Origin: Epiperipatus broadwayi
Lineage: Eukaryota > Onychophora > Udeonychophora > Euonychophora > Peripatidae
NCBI GenBank assembly: GCA_028023455.1
Contig: JAQFVV010000023.1
Span: forward strand, 1,348,501 to 1,412,500
DNA: 64,000 nt
Reading direction: 5' to 3'
Shown: positions 1 to 11,040 of the stretch, piece after piece
How positions within the stretch are numbered: position 1 is the stretch's first letter
Layout: every line of letters starts with the position of its first letter
The notes under the pieces: model-generated
The model's input: only the letters and a program-made list of their open reading frames with translations
Told to the model about the DNA's origin: nothing
The model's database searches: none
Translations under genes and position numbers: made by a program

Positions 1-620
1 CTTGAAATATATATTTTCTATTAGTCAAAATATAATCTAATTCTGCCTTACTTTCATTTGGATACTTTCATGTCCATTTTCTTTTAACATTTTTCTCAAA
101 AATAAAAATTTATAATATAAAGTTTTCTTTTTCTGCAAATTGTAAAAGTTTATGACCTCTTTTATTTCTATTACTCTAACCAAATTTATCTACAGCACTT
201 TTATCTTTCAATTGTTTGCCAATTCTGGAATTAAAGCCTCCCATAACAATTTTAAAATGTTGTTTAGTCTAATCAAAAAGCTTTTGTACATATATATAAA
301 AATCATCTACTACTTCATCACTATGAGAACTTGTTGTGGCTTAAACCTGAATTTTCTGGATTTGGTATCTGCTATTAAGTTGAAAACTAATTTTGCCACT
401 CTGTTCAACACACCATTAATCTCCACAATGTCTTTCTTTCACTTTTTATTTATAATGAATCCTATTCCTCTTGTACTTTCAATATTTATGCCTTTGTAGT
501 AGAATACATGTCCGCTTTTTAACTTAATTGTCTCTTCAACTTTTCTTCTAACTTCACAAAGTCCAATAATGTCCCATTTAATATGACACAGTTTTTTTTC
601 AATTCTTGCAATATTCCTTT
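1..620 (-). pseudogene. RTE-type LINE endonuclease fragment, broken
   Basis: Apurinic/apyrimidinic-like endonuclease domain of a non-LTR retrotransposon, which nicks the genomic target before reverse transcription. Reading leftwards on the minus strand there is WDIIGLCEVRRK near 550, then RGIGFIINKK, then in shifted frames MGGFNSRIGKQ near 240, RNKRGHKLLQFAEKENF near 150 and AELDYILTNRKYIF at the left edge. This order (CEVRR, GFNSRIG, RGxxLLxFAEKxN, xLDYIL) matches RTE endonucleases, where GDFNxRIG and xxDYIL carry catalytic residues; the D of GDFN is replaced by G here. At least three stops or frameshifts break the reading frame, so it is dead. The reverse transcriptase would lie beyond the left edge. 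The clade call rests on remembered family motifs. Confidence 0.8.
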
Positions 621-2450
621 CCTTGAAAGTGATCTGCAAGGTCATCATCAAATGGCAGTCTGGGCTCACAATCTGGGGATTCTTAGCACCTTCCACCTTT
701 GCCCACCAACTGCTGCCTCAGCTGGTGACTTTAAAGACTTCTGGGAATAAGGGCCATGATTTAAATAATTCACATGCACATTCATTCTGCCTTCAAGAAA
801 ACTGAATTGATATTTCAGTTAAGAGTTATTAGACAACTGAGAAGAATGGCAATGGGGTTTTCTGATCTTCAATTCAGAGATAAAATGCCAATAAATTCAT
901 CATGCTGGCTAATGCATGTTGGTGAGTATCCTATACATTTTTGTATATTATATGAATAATCACATAGTAATAATACCTGCAATGACAAGAACTTATGAAG
1001 TGGACATTAAGAATTTGCCCTGCTCGGTACTTTTAAGACTTCCAAGAGGAATCAAAAGGTCTCCTTTCAGTTATAAAATATAAAATTCATTTGAAATAGA
1101 TATTTGTAATTATGTATTGTACCTATATTGATATAGGCACATATAATTTTATCTAAAATTATATTATTAAAATATCTTGTTAAAGAAAAACATAAAAAAA
1201 TGTTGAAGGTTCTTCGTTTGTTTTTGAAAAGATAAAAATAAATGTTTTCTGTTGGTTTGAAAAAAAACTACAATTAATTAATCAAAAGGGGGAGGGGAGT
1301 CTGCTTGAGAAATTAAACTAAGGGTTATAAAAGGAAGTAAAGAGATTTTATTAGATTAAAAATATAATTTAAAAGGTTAAAATACAAATCTCTTTTCATT
1401 CAAGTTTAATAAAGAAAAAATAATGTTAAAAAAAATAGTAAATTGTATTAAAAATAAGTGTATATATGTGCGATTTGTAAATAAATAAAAGTTGGAAATA
1501 AAAAAGATTATCATTGAAAAACACGGCAATGGCTATTAGATATTAATTAATATAAAACAATATGTTTTGCATGGCTATTACTAATTAAGCAATCTTCCAA
1601 AATACATTTATCAAATGATTATCACTGGAATTTTGACAACAGATCTTTGAAGGAGATATTACAATGACAACACGTCAGGTATAAATAGACTTTTTTTATT
1701 GGACAGTAGGTCAGTTCACAAAAGTAATTGAGTTGTGCAGTTCAGAAATTAATTGAGTCAGTTAACAAACAAAATCATTGAAAGATTTTGGGAATTCGCT
1801 CTCCACAGCCTAAAAAGACCGATGAAAACAGAAGATCTGCATGAAATAATGTCAAGTAACAACTTAAAAATCTAATAGTAATAATCGTGAAAATCAGAAC
1901 CTCACTAAGGAAAAGTCACCTCGGTAAGATTATAATGGAAATATCCTCCAAAGAGCACCAAAGAGAACAAAATTCTACGTCTACATTAAAAAACCTAGGA
2001 AAAAATTTTCTTATTTCGTTTATACTGTAATAGCATTGTTGCTTAATTCGTACGAATCTTTCAAGAGTCTAATTATATGAACTTTATATCATAATAAATG
2101 AACTATTGATATGTGTGATTAAATTAATGTATGTAATACTTTATTATTATTATGTGTGTACATGAGTTAATATGTGCGTGATCATCGTATCAATATTTAT
2201 TAGTTAAATTAGAGTGTTCTGTTATAAAATCTATAGGAATATTTAAACTATTTAGAAATGTTAATTTAAAAATATGCGTGTGTTTTTATTAGAATTATAA
2301 AATGTTTAAATTTAGTAAATAAATGTTAGTTAATAAATTGTCTTTAAAATTAAACTTTATTTGTCGGTCAATTCTTTTTATCAATTCTTTTACAATTCTT
2401 TTTATAAATTCCTTTTACAATTCTTTATCAAGTCTTTTAACCACTAATTA
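621..2450. other. AT-rich stretch, no gene seen
   Basis: No coding region is supported. The part at 640-800 is richer in G and C than its surroundings but has no recognisable product. At 1681 there is TATAAATA followed by a less AT-biased 300 bases, which could be an old LTR-type promoter, but no matching terminal repeat was found. Around 2369-2440 a degenerate tandem of the pentadecamer-like unit containing CAATTCTTTT occurs about five to six times. Confidence 0.4.
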
Positions 2451-2589
2451 TGTATAATCTATTAGTGATTACAAACAGCTGAGCTAGTCGTGGATTTAGG
2501 TGTTGAGTTAGTGGCCATTGCTCAAAGTGCGTTATTTATTCATCCTTGAATAGATAGCTGGCACCCGTGTTTATACACAAACAAAAAAA

Positions 2590-2790
2590 AGTGCTTTGAA
2601 CTTGGTGTTGAACTCAACAGCCGAGAAGAAGCTATGTCCTGGAAATGTAATGCTAGTTATATACTTTATAGCTATCGTGAGGGCATACATACTCTCCGAG
2701 TATGTTCTTCTAACCCTAAGAGGCCGGTGTTTCGAATGCACACATTCGAAAACGGTTCAGTATATAATAAAAGTGTTTTAATTGCAGTTT
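2590..2790 (+). other. Paired perfect hairpins upstream of AATAAA
   Basis: Two perfect short hairpins sit about 25 bases apart: ACATACTC / TCC / GAGTATGT at 2687-2705 and TTCGAATG / CACA / CATTCGAA at 2731-2750. An AATAAA poly(A)-type signal follows near 2766. The segment is less AT-rich than its surroundings. It resembles the 3' end of a small transcribed unit such as a SINE or LTR, but the family is not recognised and no product is claimed. Confidence 0.4.
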
Positions 2791-4430
2791 ATTGATGTTG
2801 GAAGTTATTTATATATCAATATAATATGTTATGCCTACATACACGTACCCTGCATATATAAATACACACACTATATATAATTATAAATATATATAAACCT
2901 CATATATGTTAATTTCTATTGTTACTTATACATCACAAAATATGAATAGTAGTAGTACTGTAATTGGAAAGTTTCAAATCATCAAGCCACTAAAACTTAA
3001 AACAGGAAAAATTATTAATGTACAAAGTAAGAAAGACATAGATTTTTGCTGATAGATGATTACAATCGAGTTAAAAATAGATAATGGTGAAATGGACTTT
3101 GTTGTAGAAATCATTCAGAAATTGAATATTTATTTTCTTTATTTGGAAAAAAAATTTTTTTTATATAAAATAATATTTTATACTAATTATAATGGTTAAT
3201 TTTAGTTTGTTCTATTAGAAAAGAAAAAAAGTGATTATTAATAATAATAAAAAGAAAGATATATATTTTATTTTAAAGGAAAATAACCAAATTTAGTTAG
3301 GTTAACTTTATTAAATTTCCTTTTTTTTAATTATTTATCAAAAAAATAAAAAACTACAAAGAGAATTTTTTTAATAAACAAAGATAAATTTTATCCTGCA
3401 ATTTTATAATTAAGTTTCCTATTATTTAAAATTCTCTTTTTAACACATATTCATTACCTACATTCTTAATATTAAAAAAATATTTTATCTATAAAAAGAA
3501 AAAGTCTCAATAATTTATCACATCATAGTTTTGTATTTGGAAATTGTTGTTTTTTTTCTTTTTGGCAAAGTCAAATTTAACTTTTAAATCAAATCAGTAT
3601 TTTAGCTTTGATTCATTTATAAAAGAATTAATAATATTTGTGGGAGATTATGACTTAAAATTAGGAATATTGGAAGATTAATTGGGGTTTTTTTTTCCAG
3701 AGAGAATAAGATCATAACAGTTAATGTATAGTTTACAATAATTTATACTTGGAAGTTCCAAAGGCAGAAATCGCATATCGATTCAAGATTGATTTACTAA
3801 CAGTAGTAGATATGTATTTATATATTTTGTAATTTATACTGATTTCACTTATATTTTAATGATTATAGCATTGACATAAACTTGTATGGGAATAAAAAAA
3901 ACTGATATAAGAAATAGATTACTGATAAGTTAGAGAAGAATATTAGAAACGTTTTCAAGTATGTATGTCTCCCATACAAATTGTAATTTACTTTTAAGTA
4001 TTAATGTAGATGCCTGAAACAGCAGATTATAGTGAACTTTATGTAATCAAGATTTATACTTGTAAATACACACACATTCGTGATATTATTTAATTTAAAT
4101 ATTATACATATTAAGATATCAACAAAAATAATTGACTTAAAAATAGAATAAGTAGTTATAAAAAAGATATATATTAATAAATCAGAAGTAAAAAAGAGAG
4201 CTAGCACTTAATTGATTGATTGATTATTACATTGCTTGTTCACACAAGAAATTTTTTGAATTGTTATTTCGAAATTCATAATTTTTAACTTAATATATTT
4301 TTAACAATGAATGGTGATTTCACAAACAAACAGGGAGCAGCTGTATATTAGATTAGAAGATAAGTGGGAAATTATGAAATAAATTTGATTAAAAGTGTAC
4401 ATTTTTAAAAATTCAAAGGCAGCTTTTGCA
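2791..4430. other. AT-rich stretch, no gene seen
   Basis: Long A and T runs and short AT repeats. The only sizeable reading frame on either strand (4001-4207 minus) has a low-complexity hydrophobic translation expected by chance in such DNA. Confidence 0.4.
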
Positions 4431-4439
4431 CAGATTATA

Positions 4440-5270
4440 AGTTATGAGACAAATAAAATTATAATTTTAATATATATGTAATTTATTAATATAATTTAGT
4501 TACATTTCTAGAAATTTATAGAAATGTATAGTCTTACAAGGTTTGATGAAAAATCAACTAACCTCTTGCAGAATCGGTGTTTGTCCTCAATCAAACTTGA
4601 CATCATTAGTTATTTGGAAATCAATTGAGATCACATCAAACTTATAAACTCAGATTTTATTTAAAGGGACATGCAACACTCAATTTGATATTAAAGTTTG
4701 AATGTGAATTTTAGTAGGAATTCAACCAAAATCTTCTATGTATTCTTGCCTTTGAATAAATATTTTAAATATGTAAATATTAATCAATTTTATACCATGT
4801 AAATATGTTTTTTATTAATTTTATTTATTTACACAATTTATAGAAATTTATAGTCACATAAAAAATACTAAAACATAGGGTTTTTTTTACATTAATATTT
4901 AGAATATCAAAACATAAACTTATAGTCATTTATATGGCAACATTTGATGAAACATCAATTGATTTCTTACAGGAACCATGTTTTTGTCAATTAACATTAG
5001 CTACTTTGGAGACCTGTTGAAATCACATCAAACATGCCACCTCAATTTTTATTTAAATATATTTCAACTCTCAATTCAATTTTAAAGTTTGGATAGTAAT
5101 TATGTTCAAATTTCAAAATGAGTGTTGTGAGTTTATTTTAATGGAACTGAGTTATATTTGATGTGATCTAGTATTCCAAATAGTTAATGAATGTGTCCTG
5201 AAAAACAGTTTAGCTGATTTTTTTGTTAAATGCCATGTATATATGAAAGATATATTTTGCAAGTTCATCC
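4440..5270. repeat. Repeat cluster: two direct copies and one inverted copy
   Basis: A diverged unit containing CACATCAAAC and GTTTGATGAAAAATCAAC-like blocks occurs directly at about 4440-4760 and 4800-5107. A third, shorter copy follows in inverted orientation at about 5108-5240, recognisable by GATGTGATCTAG, CCAAATAGTTAATGA and CAGTTTAGCTGATTTTTT read on the other strand. The second and third copies therefore form a foldback with its centre near 5108. No reading frame is shared. Possibly an old MITE or PLE terminal region; family unknown. Confidence 0.6.
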
Positions 5271-5509
5271 ATATAAGATTTTAATTAGATAGTCTAACAT
5301 TTTGACTTGATCACACAAGCCTTCAACTGTACTGAAAATAGTGTCTATAAAGATAGTTGTAAATGTGTTGTAAACAATGTTCACAACAATTGTTAAAGTT
5401 TAACAATTAGAAAAAATAAGTATATAAAATTAAGCAAATTGAAAAATAAATAAACAACAAATAAAAAATGCACAATATTCAGAGTAATTTGTTTTAAAAT
5501 TTTTTTTCT

Positions 5510-5835
5510 AAATATGATGAAGTTTATATGTGTCATTTAGTTTGTTAATACAATTTGGCCTTTTTAGTATCTCAATAGCTTCTCTGATCTTACATTGGTG
5601 TAGGTTTTTACATCTGATAGGATCCTGATCTTAGAAAAATGATTATTGTGACCTGAATCCATCCCATGGATTGAGAGTATTGTTGGTGGTGAATATTACT
5701 TTATTTACTGCATTAGCATGTTTATCCTTTCTAGTACTGATGTGACAATTGCTCATACTCACATAAGAAGTCTTACAAATGCCACATGAAATGTCATAAA
5801 CTCCTTGATCTTCAAAAGGGATTGAATGAATATAT
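5510..5835 (-). pseudogene. Penelope-like GIY-YIG endonuclease fragment
   Basis: C-terminal endonuclease of a Penelope-like retroelement. The minus strand reads DQGVYDISCGICKTSYVSMS, which lines up with the GIY...C..C..YVG start of PLE GIY-YIG nucleases (G-V-Y for GIY and S-Y-V-S for YVG), followed by RKDKHANAV, the usual R/K-H-xNA segment. Beyond a stop, another frame gives REAIEILKRPNCINKLND, a typical PLE C-terminal tail. The glycine of YVG is replaced by S and the frame is broken, so it is inactive. It differs enough from the copies near 36 kb to be a second PLE family. The fragment starts inside an AT microsatellite, next to the left end of element A. Confidence 0.75.
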
Positions 5836-6290
5836 ATATATATATATATTGTAACAAGCACAGACGACGTTACATTGTGTTTTTATTATTAAACATGTTC
5901 GCATTTAAAAATTTTCTTTAAGAATTAAAAATTGAAATTAAATATCATCTTAAACTCGTATATATAAATCGCACAGATAAAAAAAAAAAAAAATTATTAA
6001 AATAAAACTTTATTAAAAATAGAAAGGTATTTTAAAAACAAAAACTTAAAAAGATTTAGAGATAAAAATATATCTTTAATCTTGGAAAACACATTAATTA
6101 ATCAGAAATGGAAATGATTGTTTTAATTAGTTAAATGTAAACTAGCCTTGGGCATTTAAATGTAAAAGCATCGGTCAGATAGGAAAACAATAGAAACTAA
6201 TAGCCAATGAAGAGAAAAGCAATGGAATCGGACCTCAGCGAAAAGACCATCTCATCGATGATGCAATGTAAATTCAATCCTTCAAATTAA

Positions 6291-6297
6291 TATAAAA
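6291..6297 (+). promoter_or_regulatory. TATA box in left LTR of element A
   Basis: TATAAAA about 440 bases inside the repeat; identical at 9296 in the right copy. It would place transcription start near 6320, leaving a long R/U5 part. Predicted from position and sequence only. Confidence 0.45.
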
Positions 6298-6373
6298 AGA
6301 CAAGTTTGGAAATTATTAAGGATGATTGATTATTTACGATGTGACAGATATGTGTTAGTGCGGAAGTGAAGGA

Positions 6374-6408
6374 GAAGGGATTGAAAAGACGCACTCTTCA
6401 ATCCCTTC
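6374..6408 (+). other. 12-bp perfect hairpin in LTR leader
   Basis: GAAGGGATTGAA pairs perfectly with TTCAATCCCTTC across an 11-base loop. It falls about 80 bases after the TATA box, so it would lie in the 5' leader of a transcript. The same hairpin is unchanged at 9379-9413. Confidence 0.6.
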
Positions 6409-7980
6409 AGTTTTGCCAAAGAAAGAAAGAGAAATGAACTATCGTTTTCTACATTGAGGACCAACTAAACTAAAAAACCTCCGAATGAATAAATAAAACA
6501 ACGGCTAAATGGATACCAATCTTTTTAGGATGGCGTGGGAATTCACGTTCAAATGGCAAGGAACATATAAAGATGAACTGTTTAAAAAACCGTAAGAACT
6601 TTATAATTTATGAACATTAAATTAAAAACTTTCCATATATAAAAAATACAAATAGAATCCTATCTGACCAACGTAAATTAATATTAATAATGTTATTTGA
6701 TATTTTTTTTATTTAAAATCATTTCCATTTATTTATTTTTTGTTCTTTAAGTTTTATTATGATTTCTGTTTTCCGTTAAGTTAAATTATATAAATGTTAA
6801 ACTTAAGTCGGGCGTGAATGGCTGTATAGATTTGTAAAGTTATATTAGGGGAGGGTAATCTTAGGTTATTTGTGTCGTAGTTGAATTGGGTCAATGGATG
6901 GGATATATTGGTGTGATTAGTAGATGTAATATCAGATTCGCTACGGGCAGAATCGTTTCATACGCCGCACTCACCCGTTTGCCTATGGAAGGAATTATAA
7001 GACGGAGAACGCAGTTCCTTTCTATGGAGTTTTTTTTTTATTGCTCTTCTTGTCAGATAGATGTAATATTCCTATTTGATGAGAGGCAATTTCTTCTCTT
7101 AACTTTTTGGTGCTGCCGTATTTCGTATTACATTGAATGCATCGATATATCAGATAAATTGATGCCAGTTTTGGCTGCGAACCTTTAGCCTAAGGTTAAA
7201 TAGGGATAGAATGTTTTATTTTCAAATGCAAATCTATGTAGTCTATTCATACTCGACACTAAATAAAAATGCATTAAATTTAAGTTGTTTATAGATGTTT
7301 GCATGGATTGGTTATCGGTTAAGTATGTTTTGGGTTTTCATATTTGATCAAAATATATAGACATTCGATAAATATTGATACCTTACGGTGAGTATCTAAA
7401 ATGTATTTATTCGGATGTCTTTTAAGTTATTGGTGACAATGCAAGTATCTTATGGTGAATACTATTGGGTTACTTATAAATTTCCCTCTGCAATTGTCGG
7501 TATCAATGATTTTATATTTTGATCATTTATGTTGATTTTGAAATGTTTTTGACCGTTGTAATCTATGTAACCGATCTATACGCAACATATTAAAACAAGC
7601 TTTTATAATCCCATCTGTGCGAACTTAATTAAAATGTAAACTTATAATATAATAGAAATTAAAATGTAAATTAAAATCTAAAGTAAAGTTAAAAATAATG
7701 TTAAATGTTAAAATGTAAACTGATACTAAAACAATTTTCAATCTTATATATATGTGCATAAATAAATGTTTGTATGCTAATTACTGGCAGTGGCTTAGTT
7801 TATTTATTTTTTAATATTGAAATTATAATTAGATAAGGTATTATAGTATTAAATCTCTGCTATTCCACTGAGCTAGTGACATGGGCTAATGACCGGAAAC
7901 AAAATATAAAAAAAAAAAAAAATTTTTTTTTTTTGACTTACGTATCTGCCTACTTTATAAATTTTTCTAGGTTCAAATGC

Positions 7981-7992
7981 CTAGATGGCGCC
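7981..7992 (+). promoter_or_regulatory. CTCF-like site in left LTR
   Basis: CTAGATGGCGCC matches the conserved core of bilaterian CTCF binding sites. The same 12 bases recur at 10985-10996. A weaker relative, TAGATGGTGCTG, is at 35575. Binding is not shown by sequence alone. Confidence 0.3.
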
Positions 7993-8083
7993 CTGTAGTG
8001 CAGATTATGTTAAGCTCCTTCTCCAGATCGACAACACCGTCGTGCATCAGTTAAACGTAAGTCTATTTCTCTGGATCGTTACA

Positions 8084-8843
8084 ACTGGCAAACCAACTTG
8101 GGCCGATCTATTAATAAAAACATGAGTGCCCTGAGAATTTTAAAAGTGAACATGCCGTAATATTTTTTTCTCAAATATGAATATATTTTTATCTGTTTAT
8201 CGTAAAGTCGGATACTTTGAATTATCTTTTAAAAGCACTGCCAGAAAGAAATAGCACATATATTAAACATTAGAAAGTATAAATAATTTTAAAACTAATT
8301 TTTGTTAAAAAAAAAGTCAAAAAGTTGCAATAAATATGTTTTTTTTTTGTTAATATATATTATGCTTTAACGTGTATAGGCGTGCACAGCCACGTAAGTT
8401 TATGATCGAAATGTGGTACCTTACGATGAGTACCATTGGGAATTTACTTCAGTGTAATCCTATTTAAGCATTTTAATCAGTCATAAATAAGATGGTGGTA
8501 TTTATAATTGTGCTGCAAATATACACGTATAAATCCATTATCTTTCAAAACGTATTAGTTCAATGCAACCTTCTTAAATAAATAATTTAAATAACTTGCT
8601 TGTCATGCTGTGTGTAAAAATAAAATGTATAAAAAATAAAATAATAGAACTCTTGTGGGGAGGAAGTGTAAACGTAAATGGTCCTTAGGAGAATGATAGT
8701 AAACATTTTTTTTTTGTATATAGTCTTTTTGTAAAATTACTAACCGGATGTTTTGTAAATGTTTTCGTTAATCATGTACCGTAATTACTAACCCTAAGTA
8801 AAATTTTTTTTTTGATCATTTTTTTTAAGCAACTTTACTGATA
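8084..8843 (+). other. Non-coding interior of element A
   Basis: About 760 AT-rich bases between the two LTR-like repeats. No gag, protease, RT or integrase motif is visible; the first ATG after the primer site opens a frame of only about a dozen codons. A block near 8413 (GGTACCTTACGATGAGTACC) resembles blocks inside the LTR at 7379 and 7446, so part of the interior may itself be LTR-derived. Confidence 0.5.
8086..8104 (+). other. Candidate primer-binding site of element A
   Basis: TGGCAAACCAACTTGGGCC starts two bases after the left LTR. It begins TGG as expected for pairing with a tRNA 3' CCA, and with small gaps resembles the lysine-tRNA type primer site TGGCGCCCAACGTGGGGC also seen, decayed, in elements B and C. 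Confidence 0.45.
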
Positions 8844-11040
8844 TGTAACAAGCACAGACAATGTTACATTGTTTTTTTATTATTAAACATGAAGTTAAAA
8901 TAAAAAGTTCGCATTTAAAAATTTTCTTTAAGAATTAAAAATTGAAATTAAATATCATCTTAAACTCGTATATATAAATCGCACAGATAAAAAAAAAATT
9001 ATTAAAATAAAACTTTATTAAAAATAGAAAGGTATTTTAAAAACAAAAACTTAAAAAGATTTAGAGATAAAAATATATCTTTAATCTTGGAAAACACATT
9101 AATTAATCAGAAATGGAAATGATTGTTTTAATTAGTTAAATGTAAACTAGCCTTGGGCATTTAAATGTAAAAGCATCGGTCAGATAGGAAAACAATAGAA
9201 ACTAATAGCCAATGAAGAGAAAAGCAATGGAATCGGACCTCAGCGAAAAGACCGTCTCATCGATGACGCAATGTAAATTCAATCCTTCAAATTAATATAA
9301 AAAGACAAGTTTGGAAATTATTAAGGATGATTGATTATTTACGATGTGACAGATATGTGTTAGTGCGGAAGTGAAGGAGAAGGGATTGAAAAGACGCACT
9401 CTTCAATCCCTTCAGTTTTGCCAAAGAAAGAAAGAGAAATGAACTATCGTTTTCTACATTGAGGACCAACTAAACTAAAAAACCTCCGAATGAATAAATA
9501 AAACAATGGCTAAATGGATACCAATCTTTTTAGGATGGCGTGGGAATTCACGTTCAAACGGCAAGGAACATATAAAGATGAACTGTTTAAAAAACCGTAA
9601 GAACTTTATAATTTATGAACATTAAATTAAAAACTTTCCATATATAAAAAATACAAATAGAATCCTATCTGACCAACGTAAATTAATATTAATAATGTTA
9701 TTTGATATTTTTTTTATTTAAAATCATTTCCATTTATTTATTTTTTGTTCTTTAAGTTTTATTATGATTTCTGTTTTCCGTTAAGTTAAATTATATAAAT
9801 GTTAAACTTAAGTCGGGCGTGAATGGCTGTATAGATTTGTAAAGTTATATTAGGGGAGGGTAATCTTAGGTTATTTGTGTCGTAGTTGAATTGGGTCAAT
9901 GGATGGGATATATTGGTGTGATTAGTAGATGTAATATCAGATTCGCTATGGGCAGAATCGTTTCATACGCCGCACTCACCCGTTTGCCTATGGAAGGAAT
10001 TATAAGATGGAGAATGCAGTTCCTTTCTATGGAGTTTTTTTTTATTGCTCTTCTTGTCAGATAGATGTAATATTCCTATTTGACGAGAGGCAATTTCTTC
10101 TCTTAACTTTTTGGTGCTGCCGTATTTCGTATTACATTGAATGCATCGATATATCAGATAAATTGATGCCAGTTTTGGCTGCGAACCTTTAGCCTAAGGT
10201 TAAATAGGGATAGAATGTTTTATTTTCAAATGCAAATCTATGTAGTCTATTCATACTCGACACTAAATAAAAATGCATTAAATTTAAGTTGTTTATAGAC
10301 GTTTGCATGGATTGGTTATCGGTTAAGTATGTTTTGGGTTTTCATATTTGATCAAAATATATAGACATTCGATAAATAATGATACCTTACGGTGAGTATC
10401 TAAAATGTATTTATTCGGATGTCTTTTAAGTTATTGGTGACAATGCAAGTATCTTATGGTGAATACTATTGGGTTACTTATAAATTTCCCTCTGCAATTG
10501 TCGGTATCAATGATTTTATATTTTGATCATTTATGTTGATTTTGAAATGTTTTTGACCGTTGTAATCTATGTAACCGATCTATACGCAACATATTAAAAC
10601 AAGCTTTTATAATCCCATCTGTGCGAACTTAATTAAAATGTAAACTTATAATATAATAGAAATTAAAATGTAAATTAAAATCTAAAGTAAAGTTAAAAAT
10701 AATGTTAAATGTTAAAATGTAAACTGATACTAAAACAATTTTCAATCTTATATATATGTGCATAAATAAATGTTTGTATGCTAATTACTGGCAGTGGCTT
10801 AGTTTATTTATTTTTTAATATTGAAATTATAATTAGATAAGGTATTATAGTATTAAATCTCTGCTATTCCACTGAGCTAGTGACATGGGCTAATGACCGG
10901 AAACAAAATATAATAAAAAAAATTTTTTTTTTTTTTTTTACTTACGTATCTGCCTACTTTATAAATTTTTCTAGGTTCAAATGCCTAGATGGCGCCCTGT
11001 AGTGCAGATTATGTTAAGCTTCCTTCTCCGGATTGTTACA
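8844..11040 (+). repeat. Right long terminal repeat of element A
   Basis: About 2,197 bases, nearly identical to the left repeat. TATA box at 9296, hairpin at 9379-9413, CTCF-like site at 10985-10996. It has a 16-base insertion after AAACAT near 8890 and a deletion of about 43 bases near its end. Confidence 0.65.

Larger units (their letters stand above)
5850..8083 (+). repeat. Left long terminal repeat of element A
   Basis: About 2,234 bases from TGTAAC to GTTACA. It has a TATAAAA box at 6291, a strong leader hairpin at 6374-6408 and a CTCF-like site at 7981-7992. Compared with the right copy it keeps about 43 extra bases near 8033-8075 and lacks a 16-base segment after position 5898. Open frames inside it (for example at 6886-7188) are also in the right copy with different ends and look incidental. 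Confidence 0.65.
5850..11040 (+). mobile_element. Element A: young non-coding LTR-retroelement-like unit
   Basis: Two direct repeats of about 2.2 kb (5850-8083 and 8844-11040) both begin TGTAACAAGCACAG and end GTTACA, the TG...CA layout of LTRs, and flank only about 760 bases. The repeats differ by roughly a dozen substitutions, nearly all C/T or G/A and several at CpG, plus a few indels, so they are young. A tRNA-primer-like motif lies two bases after the left repeat. The internal part has no gag or pol. The unit sits inside an (AT)n run. I see no clear polypurine tract before the right repeat and no clean target-site duplication, so a tandem duplication remains possible. Gypsy-like or another LTR superfamily cannot be told apart. 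Confidence 0.65.

Noticed and set aside
152-499. 115-residue plus-strand frame near the left edge
   Set aside because: It is the complement of the RTE endonuclease remnant read on the minus strand.
6886-7188. 100-residue frame in the left LTR of element A, with a 61-residue relative at 10007-10192
   Set aside because: Both lie in LTRs; point changes alter start and length and no protein family is recognised. They follow from the repeat.
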